DNA of 64,000 bases, taken from assembly GCF_037126465.1 (NCBI RefSeq), contig NC_088202.1, forward strand, positions 131,640,123-131,704,122, given 5' to 3'. This DNA is from Ornithodoros turicata (lineage: Eukaryota; Arthropoda; Arachnida; Ixodida; Argasidae). The notes beneath the pieces were generated by a model, which saw only the letters and a program-made list of their open reading frames with translations, ran no database searches and was not told where the DNA came from. The position numbers were made by a program, and so were the translations under genes. Positions 35,450 through 46,410 of this stretch are shown one piece after another. How positions within the stretch are numbered: position 1 is the stretch's first letter; each line of letters begins with the position of its first letter.

Positions 35450-35935
35450 ACCATGCTGAGCCTAGAGTTGATCCAGCGCCGCATGCCTGCACATATCTCT
35501 CGTCAAGATGCCGCACTAGTTTATCGAATGCACCTCGATGTGGCCTTCGCAGCACAGTGGCGCTACCGCTTGAGACAAGTTGCCTCTCCCCACTGCAGCC
35601 ACTGCGGTGCTGTCGAATATCTAGAGCACATCCTTCCCCATTGCCCACACTACCAACCTTCCCGAACAGTACTCTCCGGATCCCTCAACCAGCTAGACCC
35701 CCGACCCCTCTCTCTCTCACAAAATTGATTGGTCCCTGGCCACATCCAGCATACCAACGCTCTGCCCTCAACGCTCTCTTCACCTTTCTGGACACCACAG
35801 GACTTCGATCCTTATTGTGAAGGGGCTTCATTATGTCATTCCCCGCATCACCACCAGCAATGGGGTAGAGTATCGCCCCCGGCGATGAAACTCCCCAGTC
35901 ATCACCTCGTAATAAAGTTGTTGTAAAGTTGTTCT
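35450..35935 (+). pseudogene. LINE 3' end with C-terminal Cys/His knuckle, copy 1
   Basis: The frame from 35453 contains LELIQRRMPAHISRQDAALV, then ASPHCSHCGAVEYLEHILPH, then CPHYQP. After a frameshift it ends QRSALNALFTFLDTTGL and a stop near 35820. This is the C-terminal end of the same general LINE type as at 14750. The 3' UTR (aggggcttcattatgtcatt to gcgatgaaactcccc) ends with AATAAAGTTGTTG. It is 5'-truncated, right next to the end of the element at 34415-35428. Confidence 0.75.
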
Positions 35936-35936
35936 C

Positions 35937-36035
35937 TCACTGTGGCAACTTGCCGCCCGTCTCGGCAGGCAGACCGCTCTCTCTCTATTTTTTTCCCCTT
36001 TTTTTTCAATAAACGATACCCCCCCCCCCCCCCCC
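35937..36035 (+). mobile_element. Poly-C-ended short repeat (GGCAGACC subtype)
   Basis: Starts GTGGCAACTTGCCGCCCGTC, then GGCAGGCAGACC, a T-rich tract, AATAAACGATA and a C run. The same start in inverted orientation lies at 39927-40014. Confidence 0.5.
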
Positions 36036-36814
36036 GAACTGGTGGATGTACTTATGACTTTTCGGTAATGCTCCACGCGACATTTGCGCCACACGGCCGT
36101 CTCTGCCATTTTGATGATGATGATGATGATGATGATGGTGGTACAAGAAAAAAATTGAGATGTGAGCCCGCTCACTGCAGGACAAGCTATACTCCAGGTC
36201 TAGTATAGAGGCGGAAAAAAGCGTTTTATTTTTCCTTCCTGCATTCATTCATTATCACCTCACTTATTTTATGTAATCTCCGGTTGAACTGGGAGCCGCC
36301 GGCCCTCGTCACGAACGTCACATTCTCCATTTCATTTCTCTATGCACGAAATTAGATATGCAGTTTTTGGAGACTGCGGAAGCACTGAATGATCTTTTAT
36401 ATCATTCAGTGCTTCCACACGTCAGGCGTCATGGAACGGCTGGTCGCACCAGTGCGACCTACGTTTCCATTTTTTTCTGTTTCTATTTCTAGTCTATTCT
36501 ATTCTATGGAGACTGCAGGGCTAATACAGATGTCACAGCACAAACAAGCCACGAACAACGTTTCACATTTTGAGCTTCTGTGTTTTAACTACTATCTTAC
36601 ACAAATGAATTTATCTAATGCTCAACAATGTCTCTCGCTTCTTACGTCACAAATAAAAAAGCACATACATCATTCCTGAGCGCAGAACGTCGGTTGTGTT
36701 ATGAGCAAGTCCAGCACAAGTGAGTAAAAATTTATTCCCTTTAGGTGAGGTAAGGTAAGGTAAGGTAAGGTACATGGAAGAATTTAGCTCCAGGAATATG
36801 AAAATTGGCCAAAT

Positions 36815-36945
36815 ACTTGAAACATACGATGAAAGATGAAAGCCACTGAAAAGGTTAGCCAGCTGTAGGGATCGAACCCACATCTTCTGGATTACCGGTC
36901 CAGGGCTCTACAAATTGAGCTAAGCTAACACGCCTCTCCAGCGAC
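36815..36945 (-). mobile_element. tRNA-derived SINE head, same family as 37077
   Basis: On the minus strand, TAGCTTAGCTCAATTTGTAG resembles a pol III A box and GGGTTCGATCCCTACAGC a B box. An anticodon-like stem CTGGA..TCCAG lies between them. The loop lacks the usual U33, the acceptor stem is not complementary, and the sequence runs on into SINE body. So this is a SINE, not a working tRNA gene. Confidence 0.65.
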
Positions 36946-37076
36946 TTTCGGGGTGCGTCATCTGAAGGGACGACAAACCAGCCACTCACTCTCACTCACC
37001 CTCCTTTCACTCTTACATTTTTTGCTCACTCATACACACATTCATACGACGGAAATCGACGCAAGTGGCACCTGCT

Positions 37077-37378
37077 GAACAAGAGAGAAACTGACGTTCC
37101 GAGGCTGGAACAACATAGAAGGGACAGATACAAACAAAGCCTCAAATTGCCTAAGAAATCAACGATGAAAGATGAAGGTCACTGAAAAGGTTAGCCAGCT
37201 GTAGAGATCGAACCCAGAACCCGGTAATCCAGAAGATGTGGGTTCGATCTCTACAGCTGGCTAACCTTTTCAGTGACCTTCATCTTTCATCGTTGATTTC
37301 TTAGGCAATTTGAGGCTCTGTTTGTATCTGTCCCTTCTATGTTGTTCAAGCCTCAGAACATCAGTTTCTCACTTGAAA
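37077..37378. repeat. Head-to-head SINE palindrome
   Basis: Two arms of about 140 bases are nearly exact inverted copies around a 22-nt spacer at 37217-37238. Each arm is a tRNA-derived SINE with a B box (GGGTTCGATCTCTACAGC), the body CTAACCTTTTCAGTGACCTT and the tail TTTGTATCTGTCCCTTCTAT. A related single copy at 36815-36945 shows the complete head. Confidence 0.72.
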
Positions 37379-39011
37379 CATATTTGGTTCAATGAATTTG
37401 TCTGGAACTTCGCACACATCCTTCGTAACATATATTGGCGTACGCTCTCGATATTCACACATGGAAGAAAGTAAAATGAACGGTTCTCTACATAGGAAGA
37501 TGGTGAGGGGGGAAAGTGGCTGCCTCTTTGTGCCGAACCTGTTTCAATGTGGAAGCTTTATAGGGCCACCGTTGTCGGTAAGTTTTCGGTCACGTGGTGA
37601 ATGTCGCGTGGTCCTATAAAGCTACAGACAAATCTGCACAGTGATCGGTCCTCCAACTGAACACACTCCAGGCACCAGCTGGAACCAACATATACCGTAA
37701 CTAATGATAAACATCTTCGTTTCACTACCTTTTGTTCCCACTGCACACCGCATAAAGCTCACCTTGTGCGGAAGAACCAACGCCCCTGGCAATGGAAGTA
37801 GCATCACGACGTCGCATTCTCTGCAAGAAGCCGCCAAAGACCACCCTCACGGCCCATCACATTACGTGATGGCCGTGACCCGACAAACTCAGGGGACAGC
37901 AGTGCCTCGAAGGCCTCGCGCTGGTGGGCAAAAGGGGCTCGAAAAAATACGAAGGTCTCCGCTGCGAGCCGGCTTGTCTAGCGCGGAACTCCGGAAATTG
38001 TGTCCAATTTGCCGCCCAAAGAACCGCTTCTTTTATTTGGTAAACGTTCCTCGTAAAAGGGGTAAAGGAGCCGCATTTTTCGTGGCCTTCAGGTATGTTC
38101 CTCTCAAAAAGAGAATACAAAGGGGGTGACAGGAATGCTTGTCGCCTGTTTGTCCTGTTCCTCTAGTTTTTGCCCGGACTCGGGCTTTTCACATCATGGA
38201 GTTTGTCTACTATAGCTGGCCTGCACCTATGTCACAGTCTCAGATGCTTGTTGAAAGCGACAAGCGTGATTTTCCTTATTTCCTTCCACAGGATATTAGG
38301 TGCATCAGCCTAGATTGCACGATATTTCTTCGGACAGATGGGCAGTGGGGGAGGATTGTGGAAAAAAAAATAATGGGTGCATCTTTGGCCACTGTGCCAA
38401 ACGCGCTTCAATGCTGTAGCTGTTGGACCACTGATGACGACAATTTTTGTGGCGAAACTCTTTTTCAATTTATTCGGTGGAATTTCAGGATCTTTCTCCT
38501 TAATCTCTTCCTACACCACAGTGTGGTGGTACCTGAAGCTTTGGAGGTTTAGTTAGTCATGGAGAAGTTCCACGCAATACTCTTCCACAATCGGGTCAAC
38601 GTCTTCCTGGTCTATAAATACAGTAGAAGTACAGATCTACCTGTCGTACGCGTTTTTGTTTGTCGTGTAATTTCAGCTGTTTAACTTTTTCTCTCTCTTT
38701 TTTTTTTTTTTTTTTTTCTGTGGCACACAAAGATGGGTATAATATGCGTGAATGCAGAGTAACGACCGGAGTAACGCGTTACTTTTCTACTCGTTACTCA
38801 ATTAAATTTGTAGTCGAGTAACTGGTAACGGTAATCAATTACTTTTTTCGAGTAACGGGCACAAGTCTGAGCACAGAACGGTAGCCAAGTCATATGCACA
38901 CATACAGGATGATAACTCGAACACACAACGATACATCGTGTTAATGTTATCGACCTGATAAACTTGGTGGTTGTTTGCAAGTCAATCAATCAATCAATCA
39001 GTCAATCAATA

Positions 39012-39171
39012 GAGAGTTTTAGAGCATCGTAGGCTATCGCCTTTGCGTACGTAAGGAATAGTGTTTGTGGTCCTGCGCACGCTCAAAACACAAAGAGGGC
39101 TTCGCAGGGCGCAGCACCATGCTATTCCTTACGTATTCAAAGGCGATAGCCTACGATGCACTCGAACTCTC
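39012..39171. mobile_element. 160-bp foldback MITE with TA duplication
   Basis: The arms match over about 52 bases (GAGAGTT, then GCATCGTAGGCTATCGCCTT, then TACGTAAGGAATAG), with about 50 bases between them and TA on both sides. This fits a Tc1/mariner-mobilised MITE. Confidence 0.7.
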
Positions 39172-39926
39172 TAATGTCTTGTCCCCCGCTCGCCGATGTT
39201 GAGCTTGCGGAACTGTTTGCTTCGCCGAAAGGCCGTGTTACCGCCTCCGTTTTCCTGCTGTGCAGGAAGGAAACGAACCGCGCTGCTATCACATGTTCAC
39301 TCTGGCAGGACGCCGGAATAAATCTTTTAAAATAAACCATTAAAAACCCACGCTTAAAATTCCACCCTTGGAAATCCATTTTCTGAAATGAAGCGCTTAA
39401 AAATACACGCCCTCAAAATAAACGCTGTTAAAATAAATCATGATCAGGCTTAGGAAGGTAATGTTCCGCATGACAGTTTATGAGCGACACAATGTTCTTT
39501 TCGGCGGAATATGGTATTATGATGTTTCTTACTCATGTTCGTGCTGTTATGAATTGCATTTCTTCACATAACAACTTAGGACTTCGAAATATTCAGTTTA
39601 AAAGTGATGAGGACGATGCGCGTGTGAATACAGGACACGTACTCTTGACCCTTGAGCCAGCTGAGCGATGTGAACGAGGCTTCCGGAGAGAGGGGGGGGG
39701 GGGGGGGCTATGGCGGTGCTGTTGACGGATTGCTCGGCGACGGTCATTCGCACTGGTAAAAAAAAGGCCAAGAAAGCGCGCGCACACACACGAAAAAGGA
39801 AAAAAGAGACAGAAAGACGGCCACGATACACGACCAAAGAAAAATCGACAGCCGCCAAATTAGAAAACATCCCCAAGTTGGCAACACTGGCCACGGCTCA
39901 CATACAGGCAGACAACCTACTTCTGG

Positions 39927-40014
39927 CGGGGGGGTTTCGTTCATCGAAAGAAAGGAAAAAAAGAAAGAAAGGGTGGTCTGCCTGCCGAGACGGGCGGCAA
40001 GTTGCCACAACCTA
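39927..40014 (-). mobile_element. Poly-C-ended short repeat (GGCAGACC subtype), minus strand
   Basis: The minus strand reads GGCAACTTGCCGCCCGTCTC, then GGCAGGCAGACCACCC, a CTTT-rich tract, GATGAACGAAA and a C run. Same family as 35937. Confidence 0.5.
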
Positions 40015-40022
40015 CTTCTGGT

Positions 40023-40150
40023 GAAAGATGAAAGCTGGCTACCCTTTCCAGTGACTTCCATCTTTCATCATTCATTTCTTAGGCACTCGAGGCTTTGTAT
40101 GTATTTGTCCCTTCTATGTGTTCCAGCGTGAGAACATCAATTGTTTCATG
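40023..40150 (+). mobile_element. SINE 3' part, same family as 37077
   Basis: It holds the body and tail (GCTGGCTACCCTTTCCAGTG, then GAGGCTTTGTATGTATTTGT, then GAGAACATCAATTGTTTCAT) without the tRNA head. It is 5'-truncated and lies directly beside another short repeat that ends at 40014. Confidence 0.62.
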
Positions 40151-40315
40151 TTCTACTTCTGGTGTAGCGAAATCGTCGTTCACAGTTCTAGCCCTGGCAA
40201 AGCACGGTGTCGCCCTTTCCAATGCTCCTCGATTGAGGCGAAGCCAACAGTTACGGAAACGTAACTGCACTCAGCGAGCCAGCGGTCAGCACATCTAGAG
40301 TTGCTAAATAAGCTT

Positions 40316-40372
40316 CAGGCAAGCGTTAGTGAGTCCAAGTAGAACCAGGTTCGATTCCTGGCGCAACAGCAC
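40316..40372 (+). repeat. tRNA-like 3' half
   Basis: CCAGGTTCGATTCCTGG is a perfect T-arm, followed by GCAAC that can pair with GTTGC at about 40303. A D-arm-like AGCTT/AAGC hairpin lies between. The anticodon arm cannot be formed. It is more likely a SINE head or a tRNA relic than a functional tRNA. Confidence 0.35.
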
Positions 40373-40379
40373 CTCTTTT

Positions 40380-40627
40380 CTGAAGCTGAAAATAAACAAA
40401 AAGAAAGAAAGAAAGGAAGGGAAAAATGAAAGAAGAACAGGCACGCAGTGCAGTGCAGTACAGGCACGAAAGAAAGTCGAAAGAATGTCCAGTCAGAGGG
40501 AAGACGCAAGGCCCGAGTCTTTCAAGAAGCGGAACAGGGCTGTGGTGACGGCCCCACTGAGTAGGCCGAGGGACGGGACCAAAGAGGGTGGCCATGGACA
40601 ATGTGTTGCAGCAGCCCGGCTGTATTA
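40380..40627 (-). pseudogene. LINE C-terminal fragment split by a MITE (downstream half)
   Basis: This is the continuation of the LINE beyond the MITE. In one minus-strand frame it reads THCPWPPSLVPSLG, then VTTALFRFLKDSGLASSL and a stop, comparable to the ALNALFTFLDTTGL end of the other LINE copies. A C/T-rich 3' UTR follows, reaching a tRNA-like stretch. Confidence 0.6.
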
Positions 40628-41157
40628 GGCAGCGTTCACACGGGGCAACTTTTTACAGCAACTATGAGCAACTTTGGCGTTGCTGTCAGCCGGCAACCTC
40701 CAGCAACTCGAGTTGCTCAGAGTTGCTGCGAATCGCACCCCGACCGAAAACTTGAGAAGTTGCTCGTGCATCGGCCAATCAGAGAGGGAAGCATTGCCAC
40801 GTGACTCCCGATGGCGTTGTGGATTTCGTTCGTGGGTTCATGGGTTCAGATCCTGCAGGTGCAGCTGAAAAATAACTTTTTCTTTTTTTACGAACTTCAC
40901 GGAAACATATCAGTTGCCACTTCTGGAAGGTAATAATCATCTATTGGGGCGATAAAACTGTCTGAAATCTGATAAACAGCAGCTAAAGAAAAGATTCCAC
41001 CAGTTCGATTCGAACCCACATTGTCCGGTCGCCATAAGGTTGCTTGTGGGTGGAGCTACCGAGTTGCTGCGTGTGAACGCGGACTCGAAATTGCTCAAAA
41101 GACGTTGGTTTGAGTAGCTTCGAGTTTCTGGGAAAAGTTGCCCGTGTGAACGCCGGC
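40628..41157. mobile_element. Harbinger-type MITE, copy 2 (TTA duplication), inserted in a LINE
   Basis: 530 bp. The inverted ends have GCGTTCACACGGG and CAACTTTT, with TTA duplicated at 40625-40627 and 41158-41160. It is clearly the same family as 28914-29437 and interrupts the LINE fragment on the minus strand. Confidence 0.82.
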
Positions 41158-41159
41158 TT

Positions 41160-41390
41160 AGACGGCGATGGAGGGCTTGCCGCTGGGGAATGTGCCGCTG
41201 GCAGTGCAGAAGACAATGAGGAATGTCGGCCTCCTCGCCACAGCTGGAACACTTCGAAGTAGTACGACGATGTGCCAAGGTTGAGAGGTTAACGTCAGCT
41301 TTCAGTGCAGTTACTGACGTCGCGGTGCAGAAACTGTTTAAAATGAATCGTGCTGCCCTGTGTTGGATACGTTCAAGACTATCAATGAGG
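41160..41390 (-). pseudogene. LINE C-terminal fragment split by a MITE (upstream half)
   Basis: The minus strand encodes SLERIQHRAARFILNSFC, then TLAHRRTTSKCSSCGEEA, then CLLHCQRHIPQRQALHRRL: the reverse-transcriptase end and Cys/His knuckle of a LINE. It is cut at 41158 by the Harbinger-type MITE and continues on the far side at about 40627 with the matching C-terminus (TALFRFLKDSGLASSL). Confidence 0.68.
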
Positions 41391-41419
41391 GTTCTTTGAG
41401 CAGGACGCCGGGCTTTGCG

Positions 41420-42200
41420 TTTTTTTATTCGGACCTGGGCCGGGCTGAGGTTTCAGCCACCGGGCCCGTGCCGGGTACGGGCTTGACCACGCCGGCCATG
41501 GTCGGGCATGTACGCGAACATATTTCACGAGACTGGACAGCTGAATTTTCATGTCACTTTTTTTCCCCATTGGGTATGGGATATCATGGTATTCTCATCT
41601 GAGAACTATCACTTTTTTATATGTAATCATGCTTATTTCGTGTAATGGGTCTGGATTTCACACGTGCACTCACACACATTTGGGGACGATTGGTGTGGCG
41701 GGCGCGCTGAGAGTCGGCACTAGGGTCAGTTAGGTTAGGTGTTCTGACATATTTCGTTCGCGTGAGAGTTCGAGAAAGGGGAACTAGCACCGGTGCATGC
41801 GCAATAGAGTGGAGATGAGTCTCTCTTGAACCGCAAGGTACATACATATCGCCCACGCGCCGCTGCGCGTTGCCTTCCCAAGCAAACAAGCACAAAGCAC
41901 AGAGCGGCTTGCCGGCAGAGAAACACAGCCGATTCGTTCGAGTGTACCTCCTCACTCTCCACCAATTAGCTGCATCCTTTTCCTCGCTGCGCTGTGCTCT
42001 TTAGTAAATCTAAATACGCCTCCGGGACTCGAGAACATATAGAGCAAACGCGGGCTGGGACCGGGCATGAGCATGGAAATAGTCGGGTACGGGCTAGGCC
42101 TGGGTCGGGCCCGGGCTGTAAATCTATAGAAGACGTCGGGCCCGGGCCGGGTGCTGGCCGTAGCAGCCGCGCCTGGGCCGGGCACAGGCCTGAAAATTAG
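41420..42200. repeat. CGGGCC-rich repeat halves
   Basis: Two GC-rich patches (about 41428-41510 and 42050-42200) of CGGGC, GGGCCGGGC and GTCGGGTACGGGCT-like words, separated by about 550 bases of ordinary sequence. They are probably the two ends of one degenerate element; boundaries were not found. Confidence 0.4.
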
Positions 42201-42224
42201 GCCCGTCAGTGCTCTAATGCTTCT

Positions 42225-43190
42225 ATTCACGGAAGAACATGAAAATCCAGATTTAGTTACGTGCGATCATATCGAATGTTTTTCAGAAATCTAAGAATGC
42301 AGCGTCTGTTCTAGAGTTGGTGTCCGCATGTGAAAGAATGCGTTTCACAATCTTGAGAAGTTTCTCCTAAACCCATGTCCCAAAGGGTTGAAAAAATTAT
42401 TTTGTTCAAGAAATTTGGACATTTCGAGTATACAATGTGCTCAAGAACCTTACATGATATACAAGTAATAGAAATCGGGGTAGTTTTGTGCAAGCCGCGT
42501 GACACCTGACTTGTGCATTGGGATGGCCATGGCAGTTTTCTAGTCATTCGGCAGGGTGAACAGATGAGGAGACTTTCTGAATATAAACTACATGATTACA
42601 CTTGATATTTGTCTAGTTCTATGTAATACCTTGGTTTGTACGCCGCTCATAGCCACGGTTGCTTCGCGGTGCTAACACGGAACTTTAAAAAAAATGTAAT
42701 ACCATGGAGTTAATTCCATCTGGTCCAGCGGATGATGAGGGTTTTAGGTTTTCCATTATTTACAAATGCCATGTGGGCTAATATCTACATCGAACACTGA
42801 CCCAGCAAAATGCGATGCATGCTTGAGCTATCAGTACTGAAAACAGATGCGAAGAAGGAAGCAAACTAGCACTGAGGTTATCTGCAGTAGAACAGTCCAG
42901 GTGGAATCCCTTAAAGTGATATGATAAGATTTCGGTGGTGAGACATCGTTCCAAAATTTATTTGGGTTGTTTTGAAACAAGGAGGGAAGGTCATTCCTAT
43001 AATTTTTTTTTTGTTTTGCTCACTTGACGGAATGGCTGTATTCACGGGTACATTCACAGGCCCATGCGTTATCAGCTTTAATTAATTTTGCTCGCCTGAA
43101 CAGGCGCTTTTTCTTGTTGAGAAGAGCTTGATGATGCTTTTAAAACCGTGTGTTGCAGTGGAATTAATTTATTTTTATTTTTGAAATGTG
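42225..43190 (-). pseudogene. LINE reverse-transcriptase fragment (degenerate, CR1/Jockey-like)
   Basis: Minus-strand pieces in shifting frames read, in order: KKKRLFRRAK; LPSLFQNNPNKFWNDV; HGICKIMENLKPSSSAGPDG with GPDGIN; TCISCKVLEHIVYS; and a motif-A-like FLDF*KTFD. This is the linker and the first reverse-transcriptase blocks of a non-LTR retrotransposon. It has several stops and frameshifts and lacks the YADD region. A 63-bp SINE scrap interrupts it at 42631-42693. Confidence 0.72.
42631..42693 (+). mobile_element. 63-bp 5'-truncated Ruka-like SINE with exact target duplication
   Basis: Only the SINE tail is present (CATAGCCACGGTTGCTTCGC, GCTAACACGGAA, then a short A run). It is bounded by the exact 10-bp direct repeat ATGTAATACC (42621-42630 and 42694-42703). 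It inserted into the LINE fragment on the other strand, just after its GPDGI motif. Confidence 0.75.
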
Positions 43191-44473
43191 AGTCCTCATA
43201 CAATCATGGAAAAGACGTCAGTTACGATCAACTGTGCGTTTAGGAGAGTTTTCATAGAATGGGGGGGGGGGGGGACATGAGGCCCTCATTAACTGCATGG
43301 AAGTTAGCTCGATTCTATGCATAAATAGTCTTGACGGTACAAGCACGAGAGAGAGGTCGCGTTGTGGCTATGTCGATAATGATGTTTATTTGTTTGTTTG
43401 TTTGCTTGTAAGGAAAAAAAAAACGAGGAGAAATTGAACTCGTCTCCCGACTTGTTCTGCTGCCCCTAACAAGTTCTCACCCCATGGTTTTATGATCGCT
43501 AAGCGTCACTCATGTGTACGGATGATACATGATACGGGTGTGAAGTCAGAAGAAGATAGAGGATGGATTTCATAGTTGATGTTACTCTTGCTGGTTGCGT
43601 GATGACTTCTGTGGCTCTAGGACGTTGCGGTACCGGACGTTTCGGTACAGCCATTTCGGTACACGGACGTTTTTACACCTGACTACACAGCGCCTGCGCA
43701 AGACAAGGCTAGGCTGGACTAGAGCCTGCATGAAAATTATCGCTTAGACCTGAGTGAGCATGAGTCGAGTAGTCGTGTTCAACTTAAGAAGGAAAATAAA
43801 TCTAGTCCGTCAACTACATGCGCTGTTAGGGATAAGGACAAGCAATAGTGCGGCAGGAGAAATACTGCACCGTCAGTAGGGGAGCGCACTTTCTGCCGCA
43901 GCGTAGTGCCATGCGGCCAGTCTTAGCAGCCAATACGGAAGCTGAGTGAGTATGATGGATTACGTTATCTGGCGCAAGCAGTGAGGGTGGCCTGTCTGTG
44001 TCCATCCATCCTATCCGCGGCGTAGTAATGTTTTGAGAGATGGCGGACTAGATTTTTTTTCCTTCCCAAGTTGAACGCGACTATAGACCCTAGTACGTAA
44101 CTACGCATGTTGAAAAACGACAGTTTGAATAACAAGATGGTAACGACTCTTCTGAACCAGGGAGACTACTATAACGTGTCGAAGGGTTTTAAAACAAACG
44201 GCTGCAAGACATTTCCCATGATTTGAAAATGTTTTGCGAACCCCTTTGGGTACTCTGAGCGTGTTTTTAAAGGGCAACATTGGCGCAAATTGCAGTTCAG
44301 AGTTGTACGGAAAACGTGTGTGTGCTAGTTGTCTTGTAAATAAACATTAGACTATAAAATGCGTAGTCACGCGCGGGAAGCTGCCAACGGGGAAGTTATA
44401 GGCTAACCTGGAGGTTAAAATGCAAACACCGAATGTGGACTATCCTAATAACAAACTATAAGCAACATGCAGC

Positions 44474-44892
44474 CAGTGGCGTGGTCAGACCTCCAAGGTA
44501 GGGGGGGGGGCTCGATACAAACCCCCCCCCCCCCGCTGATCCTGGGTGCGACAACACACAATACTTGTGCACACCGCAGCATGCGGTTGAAAAGAAAAAA
44601 AAAACTACGAAAATAATTGATTTGGAGATGCACAATGCGATTATACTGTGATGTCCAATGAGGTGGTGTCACGAGATTGGAAGGATTTTGAAAAGCTCAT
44701 ACTTTGGAAACCATTTAAGTGTGCCGCTTAGATAGACGCCATGAACTGTAAGAACTTCCGCGATCGTCACACTGCCCCCCCCCCCCATATATTATTTTCT
44801 CCTCAGATTTGCACGATTTGCGTGGGTCGGTCAGTGGCAGGTAGGGGGGGGGGGGCTCGAGCGCCCCCTAGCCCCCCGTGGCTACGCCACTG
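44474..44892. mobile_element. hAT-type element with CAGTGGCGT ends
   Basis: 419 bp with inverted ends CAGTGGCGTGGTCA and, reversed, CAGTGGCGTAGCCA, flanked by an exact 8-bp duplication CATGCAGC (44466-44473 and 44893-44900). The subterminal regions hold long G and C runs. No coding content. It interrupts an older repeat also seen at 31290-31610. Confidence 0.8.
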
Positions 44893-44954
44893 CATGCAGC
44901 TTCGTCGTATCCGCCCTGCTGGGCCTCACAGCTGCTAAAACGTGGCTTTCGTTC

Positions 44955-45020
44955 GTTTGAGGCTTTGTATGTGTTTGTCATTTTTATGTGTCTCAGCCTC
45001 AGAACATCAATTGCCATCAT
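44955..45020 (+). mobile_element. SINE tail fragment inserted in an older repeat
   Basis: GAGGCTTTGTATGTGTTTGT followed by CCTCAGAACATCAATTGCC matches the SINE tail at 40090. The flanking text (GTTCGTTTG before, TTTCGTTCGCTAAAACGACT after) is one continuous stretch in the repeat copy at 31398-31420, so this is an insertion. Confidence 0.58.
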
Positions 45021-46329
45021 GTTTCGTTCGCTAAAACGACTTGCACAGACGGATAAAACCCCGCGAATTTAGAGTGGTTAACTAGCGACGTCGTGTTTTT
45101 AAACTCTCCATATCATCTTACGAAGCAATCGAGCAGTCTCTTTGAATTTCCTTGTTTCGAGAACGTGAATTTTGAGATCGAGGATTTCGCAGCCGGGAAT
45201 AGCGAGGTCCTCCCCCTTCAAGAAGTATCCAAAAAGTAGCCAGAAAATAGCCAAGTCGCGATCGACCCAAATATCGGCACCACGATAGCCGGAAAGTAGC
45301 CAATTTGGTGCTAGCAAAACCTGGCAGCCCGGCTTTCGATCTACCAAAACTGCCTACTGTGTCGGCATGTTTTGGTTTTATTTTCACTGAGAAAATCCCT
45401 TATTTTTTTCACTCATTTCCGAAGGTTTTCTTTCTGCATTTCGTGTGTAATAGTGTCACATACCTGATATTTTTTTTCACCTTATTTGAATATTTATTTC
45501 ATTTGTGTACGAAATGTGTATAACACCCTCTACCCTCTTCTACCTTCTGTACCTACGGGAGGGGGGGGGGAGTATGTATATTAAAGATAAAGAAAGGGGG
45601 AAAGGTCAGACAGGCCAAGGCCGAATCTGTATACGAGTCCCAGACACGCGGCACGCTACCAGTTATTCCGCGGCCCGAGAGCCCAAACCACCGAAGAGAA
45701 GGAAACTGCCCTCTCAAAAAACGTAATGAAGAACGAGGAATAAAACCACGTTTTCAAGCGATGTTTTTACCCTTGCCGGTCGTGGTGCTGCCCCTATGTT
45801 AGGCACCACGTACGCAGCGTGCAGTACGCATCCAGACCCCTGAACAGCCCCCAAATTTTATGCGACAGCCCCCAATTTTTTCGCTACACCCCCATATCTG
45901 TGATTGTGAATAAACTACTGCACGTACGTATGGGAGCACTCCTTGTGGCTCATAGACCTCAACAAGTGGGGCAATCTGGTCTTCGAGCGCACGTTGGTAA
46001 ACTAACATTGTGACTAATGTCAGGATTGAGATGAGCTCATCCTAATCCTCACACTGAGTTTACAGTCTGTGCAGATGTCATCCGCGAGAAAGGAATTAAT
46101 AAAGAGAACGATGTGAAGAAATAAAAAGAGATTAAACACTTATGTACAAGGGCCATTGCATTTTACTTCTTAGGAGTCAAACGGTAACGAACGCTAACCA
46201 AGTCAACGAAGCCAAGCAACTAAGTCAATGGCAACTAGCAAGCCCGAAATCATCCACAGCGCTATTATGCTTCCTGTGTGACTCTGGGCTCCTAGACTGC
46301 CTCTGAGCGACCGTGCACTCATGGGAACC

Positions 46330-46410
46330 GGAAAAAATGTTCCTGGAAAAAATGTCCCCGGAAGAAATGTCCCCTAGAAAATATGTCCCCCGGAAAAAAT
46401 GTCCCCTCGA
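46330..46410 (+). repeat. Short tandem array of GGAAAAAATGTCCCC
   Basis: Five imperfect 15-17-bp units in a row (GGAAAAAATGTTCCT, GGAAAAAATGTCCCC, GGAAGAAATGTCCCC and so on). Related GGAAAAAATGGTCCC units lie at 32065-32135 and, inverted, at 32580-32660. Confidence 0.65.

Larger units (their letters stand above)
44430..45225 (+). repeat. Repeat family A, copy broken by a hAT and a SINE
   Basis: The same blocks as 31290-31610 in the same order, but split by the 419-bp hAT-type element (44474-44892) and by the SINE tail (about 44955-45020). It ends with GATTTCGCAGCCGGGAATAG and AGGTCCTCCC. Confidence 0.6.

Noticed and set aside
36860..36940. Possible functional tRNA gene on the minus strand
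   Set aside because: A and B boxes are present, but there is no acceptor-stem pairing, the anticodon loop lacks U33, and it continues into SINE body repeated elsewhere.
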